A stretch of 64,000 nucleotides of DNA, taken from positions 62,001 through 126,000 of the forward strand of contig JAJQJQ010000066.1 of NCBI GenBank assembly GCA_028622995.1. Direction: 5' to 3'. Shown here piece by piece: positions 1 through 12,164 of this stretch. This DNA is from Panagrolaimus kolymaensis. Taxonomy: Eukaryota; Nematoda; Chromadorea; Rhabditida; Panagrolaimidae. The position numbers and the translations under genes were made by a program. Position 1 is the first letter of the stretch; the number at the start of each line of letters is the position of its first letter. The notes beneath the pieces are model-generated. The model saw only the letters and a list, made by a program, of their open reading frames with translations. It made no database searches and was not told the origin of the DNA.

Positions 1-1547
1 AATGTCATCAAACTGTCTTTTGCGAAAAAATTTAAGAGAAAAAATGTGAAACAATTCATGGTCATTAACCATGTATGTAAGCCATATATATTTCTAATTT
101 ATCGATATCAAATTTCTTTCAAATATCAACAAATAAATATGCAAAAAAAGCGATACAACGTTGCATTTTTTAGTTGTTGTTGCTTAACGAACTAAAAAAG
201 GACGATGCAAGCAGCAGCATTTATTTGGAACAGAGACGTTTTTTGTTTCCTTCAAAAAAAAAGAAGGAGACAAGAAATTTTTTGATGAAGAAGCAAATAT
301 AAATGTTGTGTTCATTTTTTCATTTTTTTGAGGAAAAAGAAATGATTCGAGAAGTTTTGATTTGAAACGTAAGCATAAAATTTATTGAGACAGAAAAAAG
401 AAATGTTAAAGCATTGATTTTTGGTTGCTTTTTTTTTGAATTAAAAAGGTTAAGCACATATGAAACGCCTTTTTTACAAATTTTTAAAGCTCATAAACAA
501 ACATGGAGAAAAAAGTTCGGTTTAACTTGAAGGTGGTAAATTAGTTAAACGGGAAGTTTGAGGATAAAAGAGGTAAGCAAAGAAAGAATTGATTTTCCAC
601 AAAAAAAAGTTGTTCAAATTTTGTATGGATATTGTTGGGACAATTCTTTCGATTTTATGGGATAGGATTATTAGCATTACAATTAAACATAATTAGTTAG
701 ACAAGTTATAACGTCACTTTCCATCTAAAAATGATGAGTTTCATATTTGCCTGAAGCAAAATGAATTTTTCAAAGATTCCATAAAAGCAATTTTTGTTGC
801 TTTAAATTTTTTAAAATCAAAGCTACTAAAATAAAGAAATGGATTACTTCAAAATAAATTAATACATAGGGAAGCGCATTTCAAACATTGTTTACAACTA
901 CCAAAAAGCACTCTTTTGCTCCTTCACCAACTCTTATTTCACGCGTATTACATTTTTATTTTTAGAGAAGCTTGCCGCCGATTCACGCAAAATAACAAAA
1001 ACAGTGAATAAAAAAGCAAAATAAATAACACAAAATAAAGATGGAAACTCTAACTGATTTTTCTTTTTGGGCGAAGAAATAAGAAGGAGAAAGAAAACTA
1101 ACTATAAAAGTGCTGCTGTTGGCTGCTGTGTTTCATTGCAACAATATTTCTTCCTTTTTTTGTATTTTGGTGAACAATGAAAACTAAAAGAAAAGTGATC
1201 AATCACGCAAAAAGGAGTTCTTCGGTTTTTCTCGATTTAGATGGAAGCTGTGGCCAAAAAAGGAAAAAAAGAAATTGATACAAAAAAATCTTAAATTTTC
1301 TTTTTAAAGAAAGAAGAATTCCAAAAAAAGCTGCAGGTGCATCCAACTCTTTTTTCGTTGTTGTTGAAGAAGGCGTTTCCTTAACATTTTTTTGTTATTA
1401 AAAAGAGAAGCTGCTGAAATAAAAGAAAGAAGTTATTCACGAAGAAGAAGAATGATTCAAAGGATTTTCCGGTTCTTTTTTTCTTTCTCTTTTTATGGTT
1501 AAAAATGTTGTTGTACAATTCCCCTTTTTTACATAGTTTTTGACGTA
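1..1547. other. No gene seen (left edge)
   Basis: AT-rich sequence with many A runs and GAAGAAG-type purine stretches. I see no convincing exon on either strand. A pyrimidine tract ending in ACATAG at about 1520-1536 looks like a 3' splice or trans-splice acceptor for the small gene that starts at 1548. Confidence 0.5.
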
Positions 1548-2093
1548 ATGCTTATCAAAAAAAAATTAGCGTTAAAGAATGAGAAAATGACTGAGATTTT
1601 TGAGGAGTTTATTGAAAGGAACATTCTTCAAATTCTTACAAGCTTTGATGAGGATTATTTAGTTTCAAAAGAAGAAGACGGACACATTTTTGTAAAAGAC
1701 AACTGAATGGTGGTAGTAATTTAGCCTCCAACCTTTAAGTTTACTTATTTAATGAATTTTTGTGTTATGAAAACCAAAAACTTTATGGCATAGTTTTTCT
1801 GCCATGCGAAGCAATTTTATAAAGTTGCAGAAGTTAATTTTTTCAGAAATTCGTTGCATTTACAACTCGATTTAAAAGTTTGGAAGACATTTTAAAGTGA
1901 ACAATTTGAGGAAAACGTTGATGACCTTCAAATCCTCCAATTTTCTCAAAATTTAATCGCCTACATTGAGAGACTCTCTTTTTTGAGTCAAAATAAATCA
2001 ATAATTTCCAATGATTCATTCCATATTTTTAATTTTGTAAAATTATCTCCTTTAAAAAACTTCATTAAAAAATGTATGTACAAAATTGAATAA
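1548..2093 (+). pseudogene. Small unrecognised gene, apparently frameshifted
   Basis: I do not recognise the product. An ATG at 1548 follows an acceptor-like tract. It opens 48 codons rich in Glu, Lys and Ile, ending at a GTAAAA donor (1691/1692). A strong TTTTTTCAG acceptor at 1846 resumes in phase for 17 codons and stops at TGA 1898-1900. One base out of frame, from 1896, a further 65 codons run open to TAA 2091-2093. That is unlikely by chance in DNA this AT-rich. Removing one A near 1894-1896 would join the two frames, so the reading is a gene broken by a single-base frameshift, a sequencing error, or a short 65-residue gene followed by an unrelated open frame. No domain, signal peptide or membrane segment is evident. 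Confidence 0.4.
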
Positions 2094-2257
2094 ATGAAAA
2101 AAGACAACAAAAAAAGAGAGATCATCGATAGGCATAATAATATCATACTTTTCAATCAACAAAAAATTGAGTAAAAAAAAATTCATGCATACTTAAAATA
2201 AACCACGCATAAAAAAAAAGGGAAGATATTTGAAGAAGGTGTGAATGAATGGAAATT

Positions 2258-3195
2258 TCATGTATCGGATGTGTGAACAGGTACAATTTGAAATTGTTCT
2301 CCACCATCCATTGTCATAACTTGAATGTGTTGACCTGGCCCTGCTGACAATGGAATACTTGGTCCAATTTGGGTTGCTTGAATAAATTGTCCATCTTCAA
2401 GTTGAATTAATGGATGAGCAATGGCTGTTGAACCATCTCCAGTAGTATACTATAAAATAAATAGATAAATGAAAAAATTAAGCAAAGAAAAAATATTTTA
2501 AACTCTTACAAAATATTGAATTTGTGTATTATCATTTAATGTTTGACGTTGCTGGGTTTCATTCTAAAAGAATGGTTTTAGTTAGTTTAAAAATTTGATC
2601 AATAAAAAACCTGTGGTTTTTGTTTAGTTAATTCTTCTCTTGGAATAATATCAATAAGAAAATCAAATACTTCATTTCCAGCCACAGCAGCAGCCACATC
2701 ACTTTTTTGTATAGTTTTTCGACGATTTTGTTCTGTGTGAATCCATGCTCGCAAAGTCATTTCTTCAATTAAATATTCTGCGGCAGTTGAAAGTAACATT
2801 GGGGCTTCTGAACTAATCATCTATAAAAATTGTGTGAATACCTATTTTGAAAGATTATAGGAAGCAACAAACTTGACGTTCAGCATTTTCATCAAGTCTC
2901 ATAATTTTTTTAATTCGAGCAAGGGGTAGCTCAAGATGTTTACCAAGTTCACGAAAATGTTGCTGAAAAGCATATGAAATTAATAAATTATGAGTTTATT
3001 AGAGCTAGCGCGTGGCATCCTTGTGTTACATCGCTATGGACGCTTAAGAATATATGAAATGGCCCCACTTGAAATAATTCTTACCAAAGGCATTGAATTA
3101 ACCTTTTCCAATTTTTTATCCCAAAAATCTTTCAAATCTCTTTCACTTCTTCCATCTAATTGCGTAATATTCGATGATGATGCTTCACCAGACAT
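2258..3195 (-). CDS. nfyc-1: Nuclear transcription factor Y subunit gamma (NF-YC)
   Basis: Histone-fold subunit that dimerises with NF-YB and, with NF-YA, binds CCAAT boxes in the nucleus. Five exons read 3195-3085, 2962-2873, 2820-2611, 2563-2510 and 2449-2258, all phase-consistent, giving about 218 residues. The start is ATG 3195. Exons 2-3 hold the core: LPLARIKKIMRLDE, then MISSEAPMLLSTAAEYLIEE, then LRAWIHTEQNRRKTIQKSDV and a FDFLIDIIPREEL end, the hallmark helices of NF-YC. The C-terminal third is Gln-, Thr- and Gly-rich (GDGSTAIAHPLIQLEDGQF), as in the activation region of the family. The protein is short for NF-YC but nothing in the core is missing. Identity is firm; exon edges are by inspection. 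Confidence 0.93.
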
Positions 3196-4798
3196 TTTTA
3201 AAACTAAATCTTCTGAAAGAAAAGTCAAAGATTAATTTCAAAGAATATTATCTTAAAAAGTTTGCAAACGTAAAAAACGGTATAAAAACTTTATAAAAAA
3301 CTCGTTTTAAACAAAAGTAAATACAGACAAAAAAAATTCTGTTACAAAAAAAGTTTTGTTTGTGTTTTAAAAAAAAGTTTTTTTTTCTTTGACAATAAAC
3401 TAACAAATCAATGAAAAAGAAATAATTTCAAAGAAAAAGAAGAATTTCAAGACACATATGATGACGAGGATGATTGTGTTGTATAATATTTTTTTTGTGT
3501 ATTGGAGGAAAAAAATCTAATGCGCATACATACATTTTTTTCTTCTTCTTCCATCATCTTCATCAACATTGGAAAAAGAGTTAGTAGCAGCCGAATTTCT
3601 TTTTTTTATTATAAAAAAATATTTTCGATTCAAGATCCTAGAGGTTAGCCGTTTCAAGACCATTTAAAAACATTTTATTATTTCTCTAAAAAAGCTCATA
3701 TTGGTGGCAGCTCGACGACATATTATTTTTTCTTCTTTTTCTGTGATGTGCTTTGACGACTTTGCATTTTGTTAGTTTTCTTTTGCTTCTTGCTTTTCCA
3801 TTGCTGCTGGTGTTAGTGGTGTAAAAAGCAACAAAACGATAGGGGAAAAATAAGAAGAAAATGCATGGCTAAGTGAGTACTTCTTTTTTTAGTTTTAACA
3901 AAAAAATTATTCTGTTTTGTTCGTATTTCTTTAAAGAAAATGTATGTATGTAAAAAAATAGTAGTATAGTCTGTTATTATTGATTTGTAAAAGTATTATT
4001 ATTTTTAAGTGTTAACACCGTATATTTTTTTATTTCCCGAGCCTTTTTTCATCCTAGTTTTATTGCGAAGCTTCTGAGAAAACTAAATTTTATTTAAAGC
4101 CTGTTTTAATTATAATATTTTTTGTTATCAAAAGGACTTTTCTTCAAAGATCATTCATTTGCTTGCTTATCAAATTTATCCATGTAGTTTTGGAGTTTCT
4201 CCAAACTCGTGTCTCCAAACTCGTGAATATTTCTGATAAGATTCTTTTTTCTTGTATGCTTGCTCATCATTACCGTCCATATTTGACATCTTTGAAAAGC
4301 AGCAGCAAGAAAAGAAAGTTAAAAATTTGAAACTTTCATTATCATGCTTTTTATTTAGTTTTTTCCATTACTTCGTCAACAAGTTGTAAAGTCCATCTTT
4401 TTTTTTTTTTTCTTTATCATTAGTAGCTCTATGACAAACGCATCTTTTATATTCCAAAAACAAACAGTGTTCTAATGAGTAATGTATCTTACGCATTTTC
4501 TCGGTGCATATTTTTTCCAACTCTTTTACTTTTCTTTATTCTTTCTCGATCGCTTGTTATTACAAAAACATACATATTTACGCCATTTTTTCATTTTTCC
4601 TTTGACTTTTGTGTTGCAAATCAGAACAAAATTTAAAAACAACATTTTTACACTTTTTTTTTGTTTTCATCTAAACAATGAACAAAGGATTTTCCCGTTT
4701 CGTAAAAGCTTTTATCATATTTTCCCTTTTTTTGTTTAAAAATCTTTTCTCGACGATTGATAATTCATAGAATTTAAATTAAACTTTGATTTATTGCA
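3196..4798. other. Intergenic, no gene seen
   Basis: Divergent spacer between the NF-YC gene (-) and the Nudix gene (+), so promoters for both are expected here. The sequence is T-rich. A 14-base unit, TCTCCAAACTCGTG, occurs twice in tandem near 4198-4225. An acceptor-like TTTATTGCAG at 4790-4799 probably marks the trans-splice site of the Nudix gene. Open frames here are low-complexity. Confidence 0.45.
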
Positions 4799-4817
4799 GG
4801 TAATATTCCTAAATGTT

Positions 4818-5726
4818 ATGATTAGAAGTTCTAACATTTTATTACTGTCACCATCATTGTCATATTCAATGGACGAAGAATTTAAAAATGACAATAATAA
4901 ATTAGAAAAAGAACAAGAACAATTAACATCTTTGCCAATGTCATCGGTATCTTCAAAATTAGTTAAAACAACAACATCTGAAACTGAAACCATAACATCA
5001 ACGATTTCATCATCAAATAACTGTGATACCACAACAATAGCGGCGGCTATCGTAAATGAGAAAAAACGAGAAAAATTCTCAAAAGATTCTAATGGTGAAC
5101 GTATCAGAGATTCAGATGGATATCGATTACGTGCTGCTGGGCTTTGTACCAGGCATGGAGAAAGTGGTGATATGGAAATATTACTTGTTAGTGGACGCGG
5201 TAATTCTAATTCATGGGTGTTGCCTGGTGGAGGAATAGAAGAAGATGAAAATGCTCAACAAGCTGCAATCCGTGAAGTGCATGAAGAAGCAGGAATACGA
5301 GGTACAATTCAATCAATGGTTGGAGAATTTAAAGTTAGTTTTACTTTGAAATTTGCAAAAATGAGACAATCCATCCGAAAAAGATAGATAAAAAGCTTTA
5401 AAGACAAAAAAGAGTAAACACATTTATTAAATCTCAATGATCCCTAAACCAAATTAACACAATTACAAAGAATAGTTCTTTTAAAAATACCCGTATTAAA
5501 AAACAATGATATTACATTAAACATAATTATGATTACAACAAAAAACTTTTAGGATGATGAAAGGCTTAATCGTACCATACTTTATATTCTTAACGTCATT
5601 GAAGAATGTGATGATTATGAAGATGGTCGAAATGGAAGGCAGCGATGTTGGATGACGATTTCTGAAGCAATTGAAAAGATAAAACATTCACAACGGGTTA
5701 TGTTACAGCGGCTAAGCTTGAATTGA
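4818..5726 (+). CDS. Nudix hydrolase, diphosphoinositol polyphosphate phosphohydrolase-like
   Basis: Predicted to hydrolyse diphosphate bonds in inositol pyrophosphates and diadenosine polyphosphates in the cytosol (family knowledge: DIPP/NUDT3). Two exons, 4818-5333 and 5553-5726, in phase, encode about 229 residues. The Nudix box is complete at residues 138-160: G-x5-E144-x7-R152-E153-x2-E156-E157-x-G159, preceded by the typical WVLPGGGIE. Exon 2 continues the family fold with TILYILNVIEECDDYEDG and a basic RQRCWMTISEAI stretch. The first ~80 residues are low-complexity Ser/Thr/Glu and not part of the fold. The start is uncertain: ATG 4818 or ATG 4869 both lie after the acceptor at 4799, and a two-codon ATG at 4813 overlaps. 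The last codons overlap the end of the convergent ARFRP1 gene by 29 bases. Confidence 0.87.
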
Positions 5727-6671
5727 GCTGATATTGACGATTGATAGCTTCACCCAACCATTTAATACATTTTTCTATATTTAAATTATCCAACGCTGAT
5801 ATTGACATAATTGCAAGTTCACCAGCAGTTTCAGAACGAGTATCAGCTAATTCTTGTCGAAATTTTTGTAACATTGTATATTCTTCATTTGATTTTTCTT
5901 GATCACATTTGTTAAATAATATCAACAGGGGTATTTGATTCACTCTTTCAAATGCAACGACTTTTCCTAAAAAAGCATAATGAAAAGTAAAAAAATAAAA
6001 ACTTTATCTACCGAATCGACTAATAAAGTTAAATTCAGAAACAATACGATTAAAAAGAAGGTAATGAAAATAGTTGTGAAACGTTTCATATAAAAGAACC
6101 CAAAATCCAAAGCTTTAAAACATAAAAAGCTTAGTAACTGGCAAAGCAATAACAATATTACAAGGTTAATAATTTGTCGGATTATCCGGAGAACAAAAAA
6201 TACATGAAAGTAAACATTTTGCAAAACAAAGACAATACGCGAAAATGAGCCAACGTAAAGGAAAATAACTTACTAAAAGCTTCTTGAGATTCTTCAATTC
6301 GTTCTTCGTTCGATGCATCAATAATATAAATAATTGCATGACACTCTGCTATATATTTATCCCATAAAGTTTGAAGTTCAGATTGTCCACCAACATCCCA
6401 AAATATTAATCGAATTCGTCGATGATCAATCTTTCCTATGTTCATTCCAACCGTTGGCGTTATCCTTGATGGCGGTGTCATTGTTGAATCATTGAATATT
6501 GATTTCACTCTTTCTAAAAACGTCTAAAAGAAAAACAAGTAGTTAATAGCTTGTAAAAAAGTGAAAAAATAAACTCACGGTTTTTCCAGCATCATCAAGT
6601 CCAAGAATCGTCACATAATATTCATCTTTCTTTACCATTTGAGTTATAAGACCTTTACTCAATGCGAACAT
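5698..6671 (-). CDS. ARFRP1: ARF-related GTPase ARFRP1
   Basis: Small GTPase of the ARF family that acts at the trans-Golgi upstream of ARL1 and golgin recruitment (family knowledge). Exons 6671-6579, 6523-6274 and 5966-5698 join in phase to 203 residues, almost the same length as human ARFRP1 (201). Visible motifs are the P-loop GLDDAGKTTFLE split by intron 1, the switch region with TPTVGMNIG, WDVGGQSELQ (DxxG), and NKCD for guanine specificity. KKDEYYVTILGLD near the N-terminus and WDKYIAECHAIIYIIDAS are characteristic of ARFRP1 rather than ARF or ARL. There is no N-terminal Gly-2 for myristoylation, as expected for ARFRP1. The start at 6671 is the only in-frame ATG upstream of the P-loop. 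Confidence 0.94.
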
Positions 6672-7309
6672 GGTTTTAGGAATAAATAATAATTACATAA
6701 GAGAACTAAGAAAAGATGGAACAAAGAAGCTAAAACATTGGTAAGTAAGTAAGTAGGACAAAACAATGTAAAAATCTTTTCATCGCATTTCAAAGAACAA
6801 CAAGAAAATGCTATTTGGCGTTCATTCTCGTGTCGCTAATAAGGATTATTTTGAAAGGAAGATATATTTCGAATGTGGTATAAATAATAAAAGGAGGAAC
6901 AAAATTAATGTAATTTAATTCAAAAAATACGGTATCATATTAGTTAAAGGATGCACATTAAAAATTAGCTGCGGTTTATATCTTTAAAGAAGACATTAAA
7001 TAATGAAGGTAACCTCATAAGATAAATGTTTGAACATTGGAGATTACAAAAAAATTATGCAAGGTACAACAACAAAGATGATGGAAGAAAAAAGCCGCAT
7101 TCATTCAAGGATCAAAAGCACTTTCATTTGAAACTCCAACAGATACGTGATTCAAGAAAATCGTTGCGAAACATTTCTTTGCTGTCTCTTTTCAAACTTT
7201 TTTCATTTTCCTTTTTTTTAATTCAAAGTTTCAACTTTCAAAATTTCTTTTGATTTTTAAAAGCTTTATTGGTCCATCAACTTTATCAATCTGTTCTGGC
7301 AAATTCTCA
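6672..7309. other. Intergenic, no gene seen
   Basis: Divergent spacer between ARFRP1 (-) and the unrecognised gene at 7310 (+). A 75-codon open frame at 7026-7253 is basic, then turns into Phe/Leu low complexity over T runs, and I do not regard it as a gene. Confidence 0.45.
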
Positions 7310-8855
7310 ATGCCTTCAATCAATAAGGATACCCTTGCTGAAATCTTCAAAGAAGCATCCAGAGATCGTCGTGTAAGATTTGGAGAAAGACATGATTTCA
7401 CTCAAATTGAAAAGCTTTTTCTCTCTGGCAAAGAAAACCTTCAAGTATTTCTTGGAATTTTAAGAACTACAAAATCTGTTAGAATTGATTTTCATCATAC
7501 ATGGTTTACCATTGATGTAAGTTTAACTTTTTTTTTCAAGGAAGTTTATCAAGTTCTTTGTTTTTTAGGATAATTGTTCATGGGATTGTGAAAGATTTCC
7601 TCAAGGCTTATGGAATCAAATCGCGTCTTTTGTACCTGTATTGATTGTTGATAACGTCGATAACAACATTTTTATGCCTATGATTAGCCAAATGGAACAT
7701 AGTCAAAGTAAGTAAATATCATCTATTCTATAGATTTTTTTAATGTAAAGTTTTTTAGGGCTTCGTAAACTTGAAGTCAAATGCGATATCAGTGAAGAAG
7801 CATGGCGCTATCTATTGAACACTTCCGTCGATGAAGTTATTGCTCCTCTTCGTACATGGATCTCTATCAATCCTACAGCGGCTGTCAAGGATTCTCCTAT
7901 CAAAACTGTTGGTGTTTCTGTTGAATATTCTGATCAAATAGGAGATGACGGCGCCAATGTTGTTCAATATTTTGTTCGTTTTTTTTTATAATTTTATACG
8001 ATAAGTATGTCAATCTCTTTTTTTAAGGATTTCTTCAATACGTTTGATGCTTCTACAAAAATTCTCAACATGAAAGTTGGCCTTCGCGACACTTGGAATG
8101 ATTTCTTAATTGGCCTGACAACCGAGCATCAATCTCGCCATGTTGAAAACTTGAACGTTGAATTCCATGAAGTTTATGATATTCCCATGATTGCCAACGT
8201 TGGATTAACAGGTCTTCTTGAACATTTTCAACGGGTTTTCCCTAATTTGAAAGAAGTGAATATGAGTGTTAAAACCATCGATGGAGAAAATTTCTTTGGA
8301 GTTTGGATTTTATTTATTTACGCAACTAATCCTTTTTGTTTTTTAGCCTTTTGTTCCACATTCCGAATTTGCTACCGCCACCATCAAAGAACTTACCAAT
8401 CAAGTCACGAAAGCCATTATTGCTTATAAACTTTATTTGAACTGGATCCGTGTTGATACTATTAAATGGGTAAGTAATTTTCTAGTTAGCTGTTTTGTAA
8501 TTTTATGTTTACAGGACATTGATGATGTCTCTGGTTTTTGTAACACTTTGGAAGCCTTGGAGTTCAATTGTGAAGCTTCGGAAGAATATCAAGAATGGAT
8601 GAAAGAAACGGAACTTGGTGAAAACAAGTTTTTTAAACTCGAATTCCATCTTCAAGGGTATGCTTCGTTTTCTGATTTATAACTAAAGATTTCTTTTTCA
8701 GTGATGAAACTACTAGTGAACAGCATCGTGAAATGATGGATGATCTTGGTCTTAATGATGATGAAGAGGATGTTTACTATGGCTATGATAACGATGAATA
8801 TGCTAATGATGACGATGCAGATAACTTTGATGATTATCAAGATTTTGAATATTAA
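7310..8855 (+). CDS. Unrecognised protein with acidic C-terminal tail
   Basis: I do not recognise the family. Seven exons, 7310-7516, 7569-7707, 7759-7973, 8028-8300, 8347-8469, 8515-8657 and 8702-8855, join in phase to about 417 residues. The start ATG 7310 opens MPSINKDTLAEIFKEASRDR, reminiscent of the degenerate F-box-like start seen in many nematode multigene families, and segments such as LRKLEVKCDISEEAWRYLL and FPNLKEVNMSV resemble irregular leucine-rich strands. That link is inference only. The last exon is strongly acidic (DDEEDVYYGYDNDEY and further Asp/Asn). No signal peptide or membrane helix is visible. The coding evidence (seven consistent introns of about 40-55 nt) is strong. 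An AATAAA-like signal lies near 8963. Confidence 0.85.
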
Positions 8856-9867
8856 ATGTGTTGTTTTGTCTTTATAATTACTTTTGTTTCCTTTGTTTGT
8901 TCCACTTTTATATTGTAGCTATAATAATTTTGCCAGTGGAATATTTTTTTATTTTTTTGTTCTAATAAATGTTATTGATTAAAATGCTGTAATTTCTGGA
9001 AAAGGTTATTATGGATTCGATTTTGACATAAGCTTTCGGTAGTAGCAGTGTAATCACTGACATGTTTCAAATAAAAGAGCTTTAACCCACTTATCACTTA
9101 TAATAATTTTTATGAACTGTTTATGTATGTTACTTATAATTTTATTAACAGAAGCTTAATCGAAAACATAGCGACAAACTCAAATAAAAATCTTTCTAAA
9201 TTTTAAAAAGTAATTTGAAACTTACTGTGAAACAAAAGTTCATTCCAACGTTTTATTTTTTGACATATTTGTGTGGTTGTTTGTTTTTGAAACGGATTCA
9301 TGTCTCCTCCTTCTATTTCCTTTTAGCTTTGTTACCGCTTTCATTCATTAATGCATTTTATTTTATCGGTAGAATCTTAATTGAAAACATTTTATCTTAG
9401 GTTTATGTTCAAAGCTTTGACTTTTTGGATTTACACAAACATTAATTTTAACCAGCAAAGTTTAGGATTCTATTAACTTCACGAATTCTTTGTTTTTTAG
9501 CTTCTAAAATAAAGAAAGAGCAGAGCCAGTTTCAAAAAAAGGTGGAACAAAGAGATGCAATTTCTTTCAACGTTTTATTTTTTTTTGCGTGATTTGCTAC
9601 AAAAATCTTAAGTCGTTGTTGTTGCATCAAATATTTAATCTAAATTACTGTAAGCTACAAATTTCCACCCAGTTTTACTTTTCACATCATTTTTTAATTA
9701 TAGTTTGTTTATTGAAGTAGTTTTGGTTTTTTAGACTTTCACATTGCTAAAAGTTTTTCTTTTAATTACATAAAATTTAGTTCCACAAGACAACAACAGC
9801 CCACTTATTTGCTGTGGTTTTATTAAAGCATTAACACCAATAAGAATATTTATCTTTCAGTTTAAAA
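8856..9867. other. Intergenic, no gene seen
   Basis: AT-rich spacer between an unrecognised gene and the first chemoreceptor gene, both on the + strand. The 61-codon frame at 9215-9400 is hydrophobic but has no splice context or recognisable domain. Confidence 0.45.
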
Positions 9868-11095
9868 ATGCCATCAAGTCGTGAAAACCGTCATTTAAAA
9901 TTTGTTAATACTGTTACAGCTCATAGTATTTCAATTACAATGAATGCAATACTTTTCATTTTAATTATGAGGCATAGTTGTAAATTATTGATGTCATATA
10001 AAAGGATATTACTATTAACGGTTTTATGCGATATTGCTAATTGTATTGTTGGTGTTTGCATTCAAGGGGTTTGTAAATTTTCTAACACATTTTAATGAAG
10101 TTTTTTGAGTTTAATGGAAGCAGACATCTTTTTGCTGTGGTAATAAATTTTTTGAAATTAAGATTGTCTTTTATGAAAAAATACATAAATCGGAGATTTA
10201 AAGAAAAATTTAATTTTCTTAAACCAATTTTTAGACGATTGTAACAAACAATGGAATTTATTACACTGTTGCTGAAGGAATCTTGGGAAATTTAAAACCC
10301 TTTCAAGTTGATATTGGAGTTTCATTGAATATTTTCTGTGTGTATTTATCAATCACGATTTTACCTGTCCAGTACATATATCGATACCTTCTTTTAATTC
10401 ACAAATATTGCCTTCAATTACGATATTTTTTCTTTTTATGCGGCGTTGCAACATTTATTCCATTAACAAATAGCGTTTTTTGGGGAATAAAATTTTGGCC
10501 CAATGAAAGCTTTAAGAATTATTCAAATTTTTTGGATAATGATTTATGGCTCCTTGAAGATGGATCAATTCCTGGATTTGCTGCAGCTCCATTATCTGAA
10601 CTTACATTTAACCTTTTACTAACTTTAATAATTTATATTTATGTTTATTTAATAATTATTTATTGTAGTTATAAAATTATTCAAATGTTGCATCGATCTA
10701 AAGCAACTATGTCAATTCAAACTCAAAAACTTCAATCACAAATTACTTTTATTTTGTTTATTCAGGCAAGCCATGATTGTCTTTTTTGCAACGACTTTTA
10801 AACCAAATAATAATTATTTTAGGCATTTGTACCATTAATTATTTCGGTTATTCCAGCTTTGACTGAATCCTTATTTGTTTTAATGAATCCATCATTGGCA
10901 GCTAAAGGCCATTTGATTGTAATGTTTGCAGGCGCATGGACGCCTCTTGCAAATCCATTATGTACTATTTTTTTGATATCAAGTTATCGAAAAGCATTAT
11001 TTCGCTATGTCAAAGCTTTATTCAATCGTAAAAATTATGTGATTAATAACAAAGTTGCAACCATTGCATCAAGAAATGATATTCCCACTAATTAG
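9868..11095 (+). CDS. Nematode chemoreceptor GPCR (Str/Srd/Srh superfamily type)
   Basis: Seven-transmembrane receptor, presumably sensory-neuron expressed. Exons 9868-10068, 10235-10765 and 10823-11095 join in phase to 334 residues. About seven hydrophobic segments are visible. After helix 5 comes the typical loop SKATMSIQTQKLQSQITF leading to FIQAFVPLI, and the C-terminal NPLCTIFLISSYRKAL corresponds to the family's NP-x-YR motif after helix 7. The second intron has a GC donor (CAG|GCAAGC). That choice is supported because it restores the conserved Q-A-x-x-P of helix 6, whereas reading through the donor runs into a stop. Exact subfamily is not assigned. A second chemoreceptor of another family follows on the same strand. 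Confidence 0.83.
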
Positions 11096-12164
11096 CTTAT
11101 TCTGTTTTAAAAAACAGTAAAATATATTAATTTGTAAAGCATTAATATAAGATTAAATAAATTAATAAATATAACTTTTGCTAAACAAATATTAAAGATT
11201 CCAAAAACCTTGAATGTCGACGATTTTTGGATATCTTTTTTTTTGTAACAAAGAACAGCTTTTTTGAGGATTATTTCATGGGTCATAAATGCAAAAGATT
11301 ATTATATGAAAAAACTTAAAAGGTCAAACAAAAAATAAAAGCAATAAACGTTTGTTTGCTTCATTTCACGCTTTTTTGCCTCAAGGCAAAGAAGCAGCAA
11401 TCTCAACAAAGATTACACATTAAAAAAAAGCGAGGAGTGTTTATGCTTGGAAATACGTTGTTGACACTTTCTTCCTTTTTAAAGCGTCATTCAAAAAAGT
11501 TTGTACTGTTAAAATTAAATAAAATGCTTCCTTGTATCCGAAAAGTTTTCTAAAAAAGTAATTAATTTGATTTTTAAAAAATATTGATGAATGGTCAAAA
11601 CCGTCTATAAATATACCGACCGAAAACTCCCACTCATTAATTTTCTAGTTTATTTCCGCTTTTCACAGATTACATTTTTAAATGATAATAATCTTATGAC
11701 TATTTTAATTTTCTTTAAAAATAAAAGTTTTTGGGTTTAGTTTGAATTGGTAATGTGATATTTTTTACCCCATTTTTTGGCATATGAAGTTTTTTGCTTC
11801 TTGAACTTCCTGTTTTTTGTGTGGTATATTTTCCTTTGTGAACGCAATCCACTCTGAAAATAAAGCCATCAAAGAAAGTGAACATTCAAAGATTTTCTGA
11901 AGGTTGTATTTTAATTTTCTCTTTATTCCACTTTATTTTTTAAATTTGTATTTGTTTTGCTAATGACGCGATTAAGAATCGAACACACGTACACAAAATT
12001 TATAACAAAAAAATATAGCCAAAAAACATTATTATTCTCAAAATACAATACAATACTTAACTTGAAAAAAGCCTTAAACGCTGACTAATTTAATTAATTC
12101 GAGATTTTTTTTCTTCGAGTTTATTTTTATTTTGAAACCACCTATTTTTTAGATCGAGAAAATT
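11096..12164. other. Intergenic, no gene seen
   Basis: Spacer between two chemoreceptor genes. A TATA-like TATAAATATA occurs at about 11605-11614, and a TTTTCTAG acceptor-like site lies at about 11641-11648, but no exon after it is convincing. Confidence 0.4.

Noticed and set aside
7026..7253. 75-codon ORF (+)
   Set aside because: Basic then Phe-rich with no domain; the real gene start at 7310 follows directly.
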